From: an archaeon
Lineage (GTDB): Archaea; Micrarchaeota; Micrarchaeia; Norongarragalinales; SBBD01
Direction of reading: 5' to 3'
DNA length: 6,708 nucleotides
NCBI GenBank assembly: GCA_005239845.1
Contig: SBBD01000120.1
Coordinates: forward strand, 1-6,708
Under the pieces are notes generated by a model. That model saw only the letters and a list, made by a program, of their open reading frames with translations. It ran no database searches and was not told the origin of the DNA. The position numbers and the translations under genes were made by a program. This document shows, piece after piece, positions 1 to 5,084 of this stretch (the first letter of the stretch is position 1; each line of letters begins with the position of its first letter).

Positions 1-350
1 GCTATGAAGAACTCGACGACGAGGACCTCCTGGCCAGCCTAAGATCAGGGTTCATCCGGTCCGGCGCAAAAGACGTCAAAGTCGAAAAAGGCCTGTTTTC
101 GACGAACCACCGGGACGTAAACATTACGTGGAACACGGTCAGCGGAACCTATACCGACGAAAATGATATCGAGCGCCTATGGGTGCGATTCATCGGGTTT
201 GCGCCGGACAACAAAGTGGCGGCGCTGGATCTTGACGTTGAAGCGATAACTGGCGAAGAAAGCCTTGCAGTGGCTAAGGAAATGGCGGAAAGCTTCACCA
301 TCGTAGCCTCCGAAATCGAATCCTCCGACCTAGAAAGCGGCTTTGTATAA
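1..350 (+). CDS. 3' end of unrecognised protein gene (5' truncated by window)
   Basis: Reading from base 3, an open frame of 115 codons runs to TAA at 348-350; the start lies outside the window. The visible C-terminus begins YEELDDEDLLASL and ends ESSDLESGFV. It is acidic, without membrane segments, and alternates beta-like stretches (VNITWNTVSGTY, ERLWVRFIGFA, KVAALDLDVEA) with a helix (SLAVAKEMAESF) before a short tail. This strand-strand-helix ending is reminiscent of the PsbP/DUF1795-type fold of secreted or lipoprotein domains, but that is only a visual resemblance and I assign no function. No clear terminator follows; a GGACGTCC palindrome at 360-367 lies just downstream and the next promoter starts about 30 bases after the stop. 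Confidence 0.75.
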   Translation, partial: YEELDDEDLLASLRSGFIRSGAKDVKVEKGLFSTNHRDVNITWNTVSGTYTDENDIERLWVRFIGFAPDNKVAALDLDVEAITGEESLAVAKEMAESFTIVASEIESSDLESGFV

Positions 351-378
351 AGGGGGAGCGGACGTCCAAACCATTTCA

Positions 379-420
379 ATCAACTTTTAGTTTATTTCCC
401 GTCTTCCAAACGCTTATATA
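379..420 (+). promoter_or_regulatory. Promoter with palindromic upstream element (copy 1): operator + BRE/TATA
   Basis: ATCAAC-TTTTA-GTTTAT (379-395) is an inverted repeat with one mismatch. It is followed by a BRE-like CCAAAC (406-411) and a TATA-like CTTATATA (413-420). A transcription start about 25 bases downstream would fall near 443, just before the SD and ATG 454. The same arrangement recurs at 3944-3984 with identical spacing between palindrome and CCAAAC. Binding by an activator or repressor next to the BRE is inferred. Confidence 0.65.
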
Positions 421-442
421 GCCCCTACGGCGCTGTCCTTTT

Positions 443-449
443 GGAGGGG
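443..449 (+). promoter_or_regulatory. Strong Shine-Dalgarno site for the 62-aa secreted peptide
   Basis: GGAGGGG ends four bases before ATG 454. It fixes 454 as the start of the short secreted peptide and shows that this small frame is probably translated. Confidence 0.6.
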
Positions 450-453
450 AAAA

Positions 454-642
454 ATGAGGGTTGCCTTGATGGGAATCGTGCTGGCTAGCTTGCTCTTCCT
501 CCTCGTTTCTGCCGATGCGGAAAGCCACGCGTATGGCATGTCGTTCTGCGCGGATGGGAATTCCCTCGGGTTTGGTCCTTCTTCTGGCGCGTGTTCGGGA
601 TGGGGGCAAACGGCCCGGCAATCAAGAGGTGTTTTATGGTGA
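454..642 (+). CDS. Small predicted secreted protein, 62 aa, unknown function
   Basis: ATG 454 sits behind a strong SD (GGAGGGG) and an archaeal promoter, so this is the first gene of the surface-protein transcript. The N-terminus (MRVALMGIVLASLLFLLVSADA) is a clear signal peptide: a basic residue, a hydrophobic core, then a small-residue SADA cleavage region. The remaining roughly 40 residues are Gly/Ser-rich with two cysteines (FCADG and GACSG), which could form one disulphide outside the cell. I recognise no family. The stop TGA (640-642) overlaps ATG 636 in the arrangement ATGGTGA, so translation is probably coupled to the large glycoprotein downstream. It might instead be a remnant of a longer gene, since its C-terminal tail (TARQSRGVLW) is unremarkable. 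Confidence 0.55.
   Translation: MRVALMGIVLASLLFLLVSADAESHAYGMSFCADGNSLGFGPSSGACSGWGQTARQSRGVLW
626..638 (+). promoter_or_regulatory. Shine-Dalgarno and coupled ATG ahead of the large glycoprotein
   Basis: GAGGTG (626-631) is four bases from ATG 636-638, which overlaps the upstream stop. The sequence CAAGAGGTG(G) recurs as CAAGAGGTGG ahead of the coupled start at 4640, which supports this as a genuine initiation site. From ATG 636 the frame reads MVKFYFW then TAA (657-659). One base fewer in the T-run 645-648 gives MVKF-ISGKFFFIVLLLGG, continuous with the large protein. Confidence 0.55.
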
Positions 643-678
643 AGTTTTATTTCTGGTAAGTTTTTCTTTATCGTTCTT

Positions 679-3132
679 TTGCTTGGGGGGATAGTGGTTG
701 CCGCGCCGGTTTCTCCTACTGTGGAACAGGAGTGTTGGCCTGCCGAGAATGGAAGGAACGTGTGTGAAGCCAAAATATACTCGGACAACGTGTTCTTCCA
801 AGCGGGAGGCCAGTGGGTGAGCGTGCAGCAGGGCACGTCCCTCGCATGGAACGATTCGTTGCAGGGTTTCGTCCTTTCTTTCCCGCAAGGCACTGCCGTC
901 ATCGTTCCGTTTCTTGAAAAGGAGGGACAAAAGATGTACGCCAACGACCTGCAAACGATGGGCTTGGCGGCGTCCAGCCAACCCGTATTAACGGAAAGTC
1001 GTTTTCAGCGAAAATTCGCTTGGGAAATTGCGGGTTTGCCGGATGTTGCGGATTCGCAACCTCAAGCGTTTGGCTTCGAGGTAACGCCGTTGACGGAAGG
1101 CTTGACTATTGAGGAAAGGGGAGATGGCTGGGATTTTGGTGGAACGATTCACTTGTCTTTCGCCGACTTGTTGCAAAGCGGGTTTGTGCAGGACCGCATT
1201 AACGCGAACGAGGCGAGGTTTACGAAAGTTTCGGCGAACGTTGTGGAGGGCCGGCTTTCCCTCGACCCGACCATACGACTTTCAAGTGGAAACGTTAGCG
1301 TGGACTACTATTCTTCAGATAATACGGCGCCGCGTCCAGACTACGTTTTCTTAATCAAATGGAATATTACGGGCGTTCCGGCTGGCGCGACAGTCCACAA
1401 TTCGACCATGTGTTTCTATTATTACAGCGACCAAGAATTTGTTGCCGACAGCGACTTGAACTTGACGCGAATAGAAAACCAGACGTGGACGTGGGCGAAC
1501 AAGGACACCGCGCTTTTACGCACGCAGACGAATAACCAGTCTAGCGATCCCTGGACTTTTCCTGACGGCGGCGGCCCCGCAGCTTTAAAGTGGTGGTGCG
1601 CGAATGCCACGCGAGGCTTTAAAGTGGATTACGGTTTGGGGAACACTTTTTCTTCTTGGTGGTTTGAAGACCCTGACGCCTACTTCAATCAGGAGAATAC
1701 TCCAGTAGAATCCGGCGATTTATACTTCGGGCGCTCGCTTTCTCCTGCCATATTTGCTTCCTCTTCTTATGCAAACGTGTCTATCCGGCCTTATTTGAAC
1801 GTGACGTATGATGCGGAAGCAAATCCTCCCGTAGTAAACCTTTCAAGTCCCTTGAACGGTTCCGAGATAGGAGACAAGTGGCTTACGCAAAACTTTAGTG
1901 CTTACGTCTCCGACGCTTCCAATATTTCCAGCGTAAGGTGGTGGAGTGATTTCAGGAACGGGACGTGGAGGCTGGAACTATCGAATACGACGAACATGCC
2001 TGCAAACCCCCAGCAATACAATTTTTCGTTCAATTTCTCGAATTGGAGTAACGGGGGCGTAATTACTACCGTAAACTTGTCTAATTCTAATGGCAGGGCA
2101 TTGTCCGGTAATTCTACTCACTTTTTCATGTCTTCGTACCAAGACGACCAACTTAGATGGTTCTACCGCAACGGAACTTACATAACCAATTTTTCTTTAC
2201 CTCCAACAAATTTCATTACAGACCAAGACGTAAATGCCACGCACATGGTTTTCGTGGATGGCGTCCTTAATGCTCTTATCCTAGCTTACCAGAACGGAAC
2301 CTACATAAGCAATTGTTCTCTCGGCTCGTTAAGTGCAGGTGTGCCTATGGGCGTTGCCTTCGCTCCAGACAACACGACAGTATGGGTTTCGTATGACGAT
2401 GCTACAGAACGAGTTTTCCACACAAACTTCGCTTGCGCTAACCTGCAAAACTGGACGCTGCCCGATTCGAATCCAGGCTATCTCACGATTAACGCTAATA
2501 ACCTGAGTTGGATGTACGATTTTTTTACGTATCCAGACCAAGTAATGGCAATCAATTTGACGGACGGCTCGAACCCGTACAACATTACGAGTTTCAGAAT
2601 CTATACGGAAGCCACTAGCGAATTAAATACGCCTGGGCTTTTCGTAGACAAGTGGGATTCTTATCCTGAACACCTTTACACGACGATTGCCAGTCCTACG
2701 AACAGATTGTTATCGGTCATGAGAAAATTCGCTGGAAACCTTACTTGGAACGTGGTAGCCTGTGATGTGTATAGTAATTGCGCTTTCAACGCTACTAACT
2801 ACACGTTTTATTTTGACTTAGTCGTATCGAACGAGACGCTGGCAAGGCAGGCAATAGTGGATGGGGTTAACCAAGTGATTCCGGCTGCTGACAAGTCTTT
2901 GGGGCAGCGCGTTTATCTCCGGTTTGATAATGGGACGCAGAAGAATGGAAAGTTTGACGTGGTGGCCGTTTTTGGGACTCAGACGTGGGCGTTCAATTAT
3001 TTGACGGGAAGCGAGTCGTATGCGGAAGTGAGCAGTTTGAGGCAAGTGGTAAACGCGTGGCAAAACACGAGTTTGACGTATTCGCAGATTGTGGGACAAG
3101 TGGCGGCTTACATCAACCAAACCAAGCAATAG
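679..3132 (+). CDS. Large secreted surface glycoprotein, DNRLRE-like and Ig-like domains with propeller-like repeats (817 aa as open frame)
   Basis: The first conventional start in the open frame is TTG 679, but this cuts a signal peptide in half. The true start is more likely ATG 636 with a one-base shift in the T-run 645-648, giving MVKFISGKFFFIVLLLGGIVVAA. Residues below count from 679. Residues 12-200 form an N-terminal beta-rich region ending LSLDPTIRLS. Residues 203-378 resemble a DNRLRE-type beta-sandwich (IKWNITGVPAGATVHNSTMCFYYYS near 226-250, closing with RPYLNVTY). Residues 382-475 look like the first half of an Ig-like domain (PPVVNLSSPLNGSEI, SDASNISSVRWW). Residues 480-685 hold repeats resembling beta-propeller blades. 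Residues 687-710 (NLTWNVVACDVYSNCAFNATNYTF) look like the closing strands of the Ig-like domain. The C-terminus ends in AAYINQTKQ with no membrane anchor. I count about 38 N-X-S/T sequons, so heavy N-glycosylation at the cell surface is expected. An S-layer, adhesin or carbohydrate-binding role is possible; no catalytic motif was recognised. Confidence 0.85.
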   Translation: MLGGIVVAAPVSPTVEQECWPAENGRNVCEAKIYSDNVFFQAGGQWVSVQQGTSLAWNDSLQGFVLSFPQGTAVIVPFLEKEGQKMYANDLQTMGLAASSQPVLTESRFQRKFAWEIAGLPDVADSQPQAFGFEVTPLTEGLTIEERGDGWDFGGTIHLSFADLLQSGFVQDRINANEARFTKVSANVVEGRLSLDPTIRLSSGNVSVDYYSSDNTAPRPDYVFLIKWNITGVPAGATVHNSTMCFYYYSDQEFVADSDLNLTRIENQTWTWANKDTALLRTQTNNQSSDPWTFPDGGGPAALKWWCANATRGFKVDYGLGNTFSSWWFEDPDAYFNQENTPVESGDLYFGRSLSPAIFASSSYANVSIRPYLNVTYDAEANPPVVNLSSPLNGSEIGDKWLTQNFSAYVSDASNISSVRWWSDFRNGTWRLELSNTTNMPANPQQYNFSFNFSNWSNGGVITTVNLSNSNGRALSGNSTHFFMSSYQDDQLRWFYRNGTYITNFSLPPTNFITDQDVNATHMVFVDGVLNALILAYQNGTYISNCSLGSLSAGVPMGVAFAPDNTTVWVSYDDATERVFHTNFACANLQNWTLPDSNPGYLTINANNLSWMYDFFTYPDQVMAINLTDGSNPYNITSFRIYTEATSELNTPGLFVDKWDSYPEHLYTTIASPTNRLLSVMRKFAGNLTWNVVACDVYSNCAFNATNYTFYFDLVVSNETLARQAIVDGVNQVIPAADKSLGQRVYLRFDNGTQKNGKFDVVAVFGTQTWAFNYLTGSESYAEVSSLRQVVNAWQNTSLTYSQIVGQVAAYINQTKQ
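2164..2319 (+). repeat. Tandem propeller-blade-like repeat inside the glycoprotein gene
   Basis: The 33-base stretches at 2164-2196 and 2287-2319 differ at about five positions and are 123 bases (41 codons) apart. They encode YRNGTYITNFS and YQNGTYISNCS. Weaker units at about the same period follow (VSYDDATERVFHTNF, then SWMYDFFTYPDQVMAINLT). A period near 41 residues with alternating strands fits beta-propeller blades. Similarity at the DNA level points to fairly recent duplication. Confidence 0.55.
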
Positions 3133-3170
3133 CGTATCCGCCCTTTGTTTCCAGTGTTTGAAAATCCTAC

Positions 3171-3217
3171 TGGTGAGAGACTGTAGCAAGAGGCATTACC
3201 AGCGCCTCTTTTCACCA
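3171..3217. terminator. Nested inverted repeat between convergent genes, possible bidirectional terminator
   Basis: Outer arms TGGTGA (3171-3176) and TCACCA (3212-3217) enclose inner arms AAGAGGC (3188-3194) and GCCTCTT (3204-3210) with a 9-base loop; the inner stem runs into TTTT on the + strand. It lies in the short gap between the glycoprotein stop (3132) and the end of the oppositely oriented membrane-protein gene (3225). Termination in either direction is inferred from structure and position only. Confidence 0.4.
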
Positions 3218-3224
3218 GCTGAAC

Positions 3225-3839
3225 TCAGAACAAGCTGGGCTTCGAGTACAGGAGGCCCTTGCGGTTGCGCAGGAAGCGCTGCGAATACCAGTCCACAAAC
3301 CCGTAAGCGCCATCAAACGCGAGGAAGGCAATTAGGTATACGGGCTGGAAAATGCCCGTGAACACGAGCACCGCCATCATGATCTTCATCGTAAACCGGA
3401 AGTAGAAAAACTTTTTCACGAAACCATTTGTGCCCCACCGCTCCACCTCGTCATTCCCCCACTCGTCAATCAAAGCGGCCACCGTAAGGAAAAAGATGGA
3501 AAACATGTTCAACGAGACGGTTGCGGCTTGAGAAAGGCGGATGAAAAGCGGAGTGCCCAACACCAGTAGGATGCCAACGTAAAAAGCAATGTTATCGATT
3601 TTCCTGGTAATAGCGACGCCTAGAACGATCGAAATAAGAATGGTGGCGGAAGGAAAATCGACCGCGATAAAATAGCCCATCAGCAAGCCGCAGAGCACGG
3701 AAAGAACGAAGGCTACAGGCTTGCTGAACACCTTCTCATCAAACACTTGGTCAATGTACTTGATGCCTCCACCCAAAAAAGCGTAGCCTAGCACGAACAA
3801 GAGATTCTGCCAAGAGAGCAGGGTTTCCGTGGTAAGCAT
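3225..3839 (-). CDS. Polytopic integral membrane protein, 204 aa, unknown function
   Basis: ATG at 3839-3837 is the first possible start: an in-frame TGA lies three codons upstream. The protein is strongly hydrophobic with about six membrane segments, roughly residues 12-27, 41-60, 62-78, 84-100, 106-124 and 151-181. Between them lie polar loops with acidic clusters: KYIDQVFDEKVFSK near residues 27-40 and ALIDEWGNDEVERWG near 122-136. Acidic pairs in loops recall metal-binding motifs of UbiA-type transferases, but the spacing does not match and the protein is shorter than that family, so I do not assign it. The C-terminus is basic (RFLRNRKGLLYSKPSLF) and probably cytoplasmic. No strong SD or TATA box is seen at the usual distance. 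The gene is convergent with the surface glycoprotein and divergent from the 39-aa membrane peptide. Confidence 0.8.
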   Translation of the reverse strand: MLTTETLLSWQNLLFVLGYAFLGGGIKYIDQVFDEKVFSKPVAFVLSVLCGLLMGYFIAVDFPSATILISIVLGVAITRKIDNIAFYVGILLVLGTPLFIRLSQAATVSLNMFSIFFLTVAALIDEWGNDEVERWGTNGFVKKFFYFRFTMKIMMAVLVFTGIFQPVYLIAFLAFDGAYGFVDWYSQRFLRNRKGLLYSKPSLF

Positions 3840-3842
3840 GGC

Positions 3843-3886
3843 GGGTCACGTGCGGCGGGTTACTTGCGTTCTGTGCAATGGGTTAC
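3843..3886. repeat. Three GGGTYAC repeats upstream of the membrane-protein gene
   Basis: GGGTCAC (3843-3849), GGGTTAC (3857-3863) and GGGTTAC (3880-3886) lie within 44 bases directly upstream of the start of the minus-strand membrane-protein gene, with start-to-start spacings of 14 and 23 bases. They could be regulator half-sites or leader structure, or chance in a short region. Confidence 0.3.
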
Positions 3887-3943
3887 ACCCACCCGGCCTT
3901 TTTTAACATTGCGTTTGCCTCCCCTTTTTCCCTGAACCACGAC

Positions 3944-3984
3944 ATCAACTTTTAGTTGATTTCATTTTTACCAAACCCATATTA
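3944..3984 (+). promoter_or_regulatory. Promoter with perfect palindromic operator (copy 2) + BRE/TATA
   Basis: ATCAAC (3944-3949), TTTTA, GTTGAT (3955-3960) is a perfect 6-bp-arm inverted repeat. CCAAAC (3971-3976) and a TATA-like CATATTA (about 3978-3984) follow. Palindrome and CCAAAC are separated exactly as in the copy at 379-420, and the first 14 bases are identical. A start of transcription near 4007 would leave a leader of about 13 bases containing GAGG before ATG 4020. Confidence 0.65.
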
Positions 3985-4019
3985 CTACTGCTTGGGAGAT
4001 AAGTGTGCGAGGAAAACCA

Positions 4020-4139
4020 ATGGAAACGGTGCATTCTCGCGCAGTCCGGTTCAAGCCGGGCTACCGGAAGCTGAAGTGGGTTGTCATCATGCTGGGGGGC
4101 TTCCTGGCCGGGTTTTTGGCCAGCGGCCTCATAGCATGA
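4020..4139 (+). CDS. 39-aa single-span membrane peptide
   Basis: ATG 4020 opens a 39-codon frame ending TGA 4137-4139. The protein has a basic N-terminal half (SRAVRFKPGYRKLK) followed by one hydrophobic span to the C-terminus (WVVIMLGGFLAGFLASGLIA) rich in small residues (GGFLAG, ASG). This favours an inner-facing N-terminus and helix packing or oligomerisation. GAGG at 4009-4012 is about seven bases upstream. GTG 4005 is an in-frame alternative start (adding five residues) behind GGGAG (3994-3998), but it would sit almost on the predicted transcription start. The dedicated promoter with an operator shared with the surface glycoprotein unit is the main argument that it is real. Function unknown; a small accessory of the envelope or of a membrane complex is a guess. 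Confidence 0.6.
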   Translation: METVHSRAVRFKPGYRKLKWVVIMLGGFLAGFLASGLIA

Positions 4140-4264
4140 AGCATGGCGGGAGGGAGGTTCAACAAGAGAGGCTTCGGATTCTCTTTGCCTCCATCGGTTT
4201 GTTTGCCGCTGCCTTTCTTCCTCCCCCCTCCTGCCCTTTTCAAAATACGTGCTTACGTCTCCTT
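4140..4264. other. Short non-coding stretch with pyrimidine-rich tract
   Basis: Between the 39-aa peptide and the next promoter there is no convincing gene. The + strand becomes pyrimidine-rich around 4207-4240 (runs of C and T including CTCCCCCCTCC and CCCTTTT), which could serve as a weak archaeal-style terminator for the small gene. No stable hairpin or RNA gene was recognised. Confidence 0.3.
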
Positions 4265-4299
4265 CCAAAACCCTTAAATAACCTCTCACGTTATATAAC
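4265..4299 (+). promoter_or_regulatory. Promoter region of the toxin-antitoxin-like operon (two TATA-like boxes)
   Basis: TTCCAAAACCCTTAAATA (ending at 4280) matches the BRE/TATA layout of the promoter at 379-420, here without the ATCAAC palindrome. It would start transcription near 4302. A second TATA-like box lies in a perfect 10-base palindrome GTTATATAAC (4290-4299) centred about 28 bases before ATG 4323, the distance expected for a leaderless transcript and a plausible autorepression site. No strong SD precedes ATG 4323, consistent with leaderless initiation. Confidence 0.5.
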
Positions 4300-4322
4300 T
4301 TGGATTGTTATGCGTGACTTGA

Positions 4323-4643
4323 ATGAAAGAGGACGATTCGACGATTCGCTTAGACGCTTCAGGCAAGCATTTCGTGCGGTTTATTCGGAGGTTTGAGAAA
4401 GGATTGAAGGATTTTGTCATCATATATTTCGTGAAAGAGGGTGAAGCACCCATGGAAGTGGTTCGGTTTGACTGTTCGCATGGCTTCGCCCATCGCGACA
4501 TCCTGTATTTGCCGCAACACGAAAAGGAAAGAAAAAAGGGGTTGCCGGGAACTACTCTGAAAGAGCAAATGGATTACGCGTTCAATGACGTGTTCAGGAA
4601 TTGGAATCGCTATTATGGCGAGCACAAGAGGTGGAAAAAATGA
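4323..4643 (+). CDS. DUF7718/TumE-like protein, putative toxin of a toxin-antitoxin pair (106 aa)
   Basis: ATG 4323 directly follows an in-frame TGA (4320-4322), so no earlier start exists. The protein is a small soluble alpha/beta domain: basic N-terminal strands (KHFVRFIRRFEKGLKDFVIIYFV), then the core motif VVRFDCSHGFAHRDILYL (around residues 47-64), then a C-terminal helix with DYAFNDVFRNWNRYY. The R-[FY]-D-x-x-H-G-x-x-H-R-D signature and the trailing helix resemble, from memory, the DUF7718 and TumE-type proteins that are encoded with HTH partners in archaea and bacteria. The conserved His and Asp residues would be the candidate active site. It precedes a winged-helix gene with a 4-base overlap, the classical toxin-antitoxin arrangement. 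Toxic activity is inferred from context; a non-toxic regulator role remains possible. Confidence 0.65.
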   Translation: MKEDDSTIRLDASGKHFVRFIRRFEKGLKDFVIIYFVKEGEAPMEVVRFDCSHGFAHRDILYLPQHEKERKKGLPGTTLKEQMDYAFNDVFRNWNRYYGEHKRWKK

Positions 4644-4996
4644 GGCTGTCTGCGTTTGTCATCAAACTTGGAGACTTTGAAGATTTCAAGAAAGACGCGT
4701 TGAACTCGATCGACCAGCCTCCGCGCGGTTATCATTTGCTTTATTTGACTCCGAAGCAGGTGCCTTCCATGTTCACGGAGCAGCGCCTGCGCCTCTTGAA
4801 GGCCATCCACGAACACCCCGAAATGGGCATTACGCAGCTCGCGATGCTGCTGGGTAGAAAACAGGAAGCCATTTCGAGGGACGTGGGCTTGTTCCGGATG
4901 CTAGGGCTAATCAAGAAGGAAAAGGACGCGCTTCCCGAAAAGAAAGCGAACGTCAAGCGCACGCCAACCCCCTTTTCACTGAATATTTTATTCTAA
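4640..4996 (+). CDS. Winged-helix DNA-binding protein, HVO_A0114-like, putative antitoxin (118 aa)
   Basis: ATG 4640 overlaps the upstream TGA (ATGA) and has GAGGTG (4628-4633) six bases before it. Upstream non-ATG starts in this frame would extend it into the partner gene and are less likely. Residues 1-30 form an N-terminal strand/helix region (MRLSAFVIKLGDFEDFKKDAL) like that of HVO_A0114-type proteins. Residues about 50-98 are a winged helix: TEQRLRLLKAIHEHPEMGIT, then the HTH LAMLLGRKQEAISRDVGLFRMLGLI, then a charged wing. The C-terminal tail PFSLNILF may contact the partner, as in many antitoxins. It is expected to neutralise the upstream product and repress the shared promoter, perhaps at GTTATATAAC. 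Family assignment rests on motif pattern; the role is inferred from the gene pair. Confidence 0.75.
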   Translation: MRLSAFVIKLGDFEDFKKDALNSIDQPPRGYHLLYLTPKQVPSMFTEQRLRLLKAIHEHPEMGITQLAMLLGRKQEAISRDVGLFRMLGLIKKEKDALPEKKANVKRTPTPFSLNILF

Positions 4997-5002
4997 TTTT
5001 TC
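4984..5002 (+). terminator. T-rich terminator-like tract after the operon
   Basis: The 3' end of the winged-helix gene merges into a T-rich stretch (TTTTATTCTAATTTTT) around its stop codon, the usual form of archaeal intrinsic termination signals. A further T-rich run lies at 5015-5030. Confidence 0.35.
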
Positions 5003-5046
5003 GTTGGGGTGTCGTTTTCTAGATGTCTTTTCCGCACAAGGAATAC

Positions 5047-5084
5047 GAAAAACGCCTCGGTTACCTCTGAATCAGCGTTTTTTC
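5047..5084. terminator. Inverted repeat with A/T runs between convergent genes, bidirectional terminator candidate
   Basis: GAAAAACGC (5047-5055) pairs with GCGTTTTTTC (5075-5084), a 9-bp stem with one extra T and a 19-base loop. The T-run follows the stem base in both directions. The right arm includes the last codons of the minus-strand gene (the KKKR end), so the structure would terminate both it and the + strand operon. Confidence 0.45.

Noticed and set aside
360..367. GGACGTCC palindrome after the first gene
   Set aside because: A single 8-base palindrome without repeat partner or flanking T-run is not enough to call an operator or terminator.
414..981. Minus-strand open frames of 176 and 115 codons over the start of the surface unit
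   Set aside because: They are antisense to the signal-peptide gene and the glycoprotein and show no recognisable domain or start signal.
3171..3217. Could the nested stem structure be a tRNA or small RNA gene
   Set aside because: It lacks the length and the D, anticodon and T-arm pattern of a tRNA; its position between convergent genes fits a terminator better.
3089..3361. + strand frame of 90 codons crossing the convergent junction
   Set aside because: It overlaps the end of the glycoprotein and the 3' part of the membrane-protein gene, with no start signal and no plausible protein features.
4141..4276. Possible 44-codon frame from ATG 4144 (MAGGRFNKRG...)
   Set aside because: No promoter or SD, proline/pyrimidine-driven composition, and it runs into the next promoter.
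3956..4396. 146-codon open frame on the + strand spanning the 3840-4322 interval
   Set aside because: Its start lies inside the operator, its composition is unlike a folded protein, and it crosses both the 39-aa peptide (better frame, SD and promoter) and the start of the DUF7718-like gene.
4310..4396. Alternative start ATG 4310 for the operon's first gene or an upstream small frame
   Set aside because: It is in a different frame from the DUF7718-like protein and ends after 28 codons inside it; the frame of the real gene has a stop immediately before ATG 4323.
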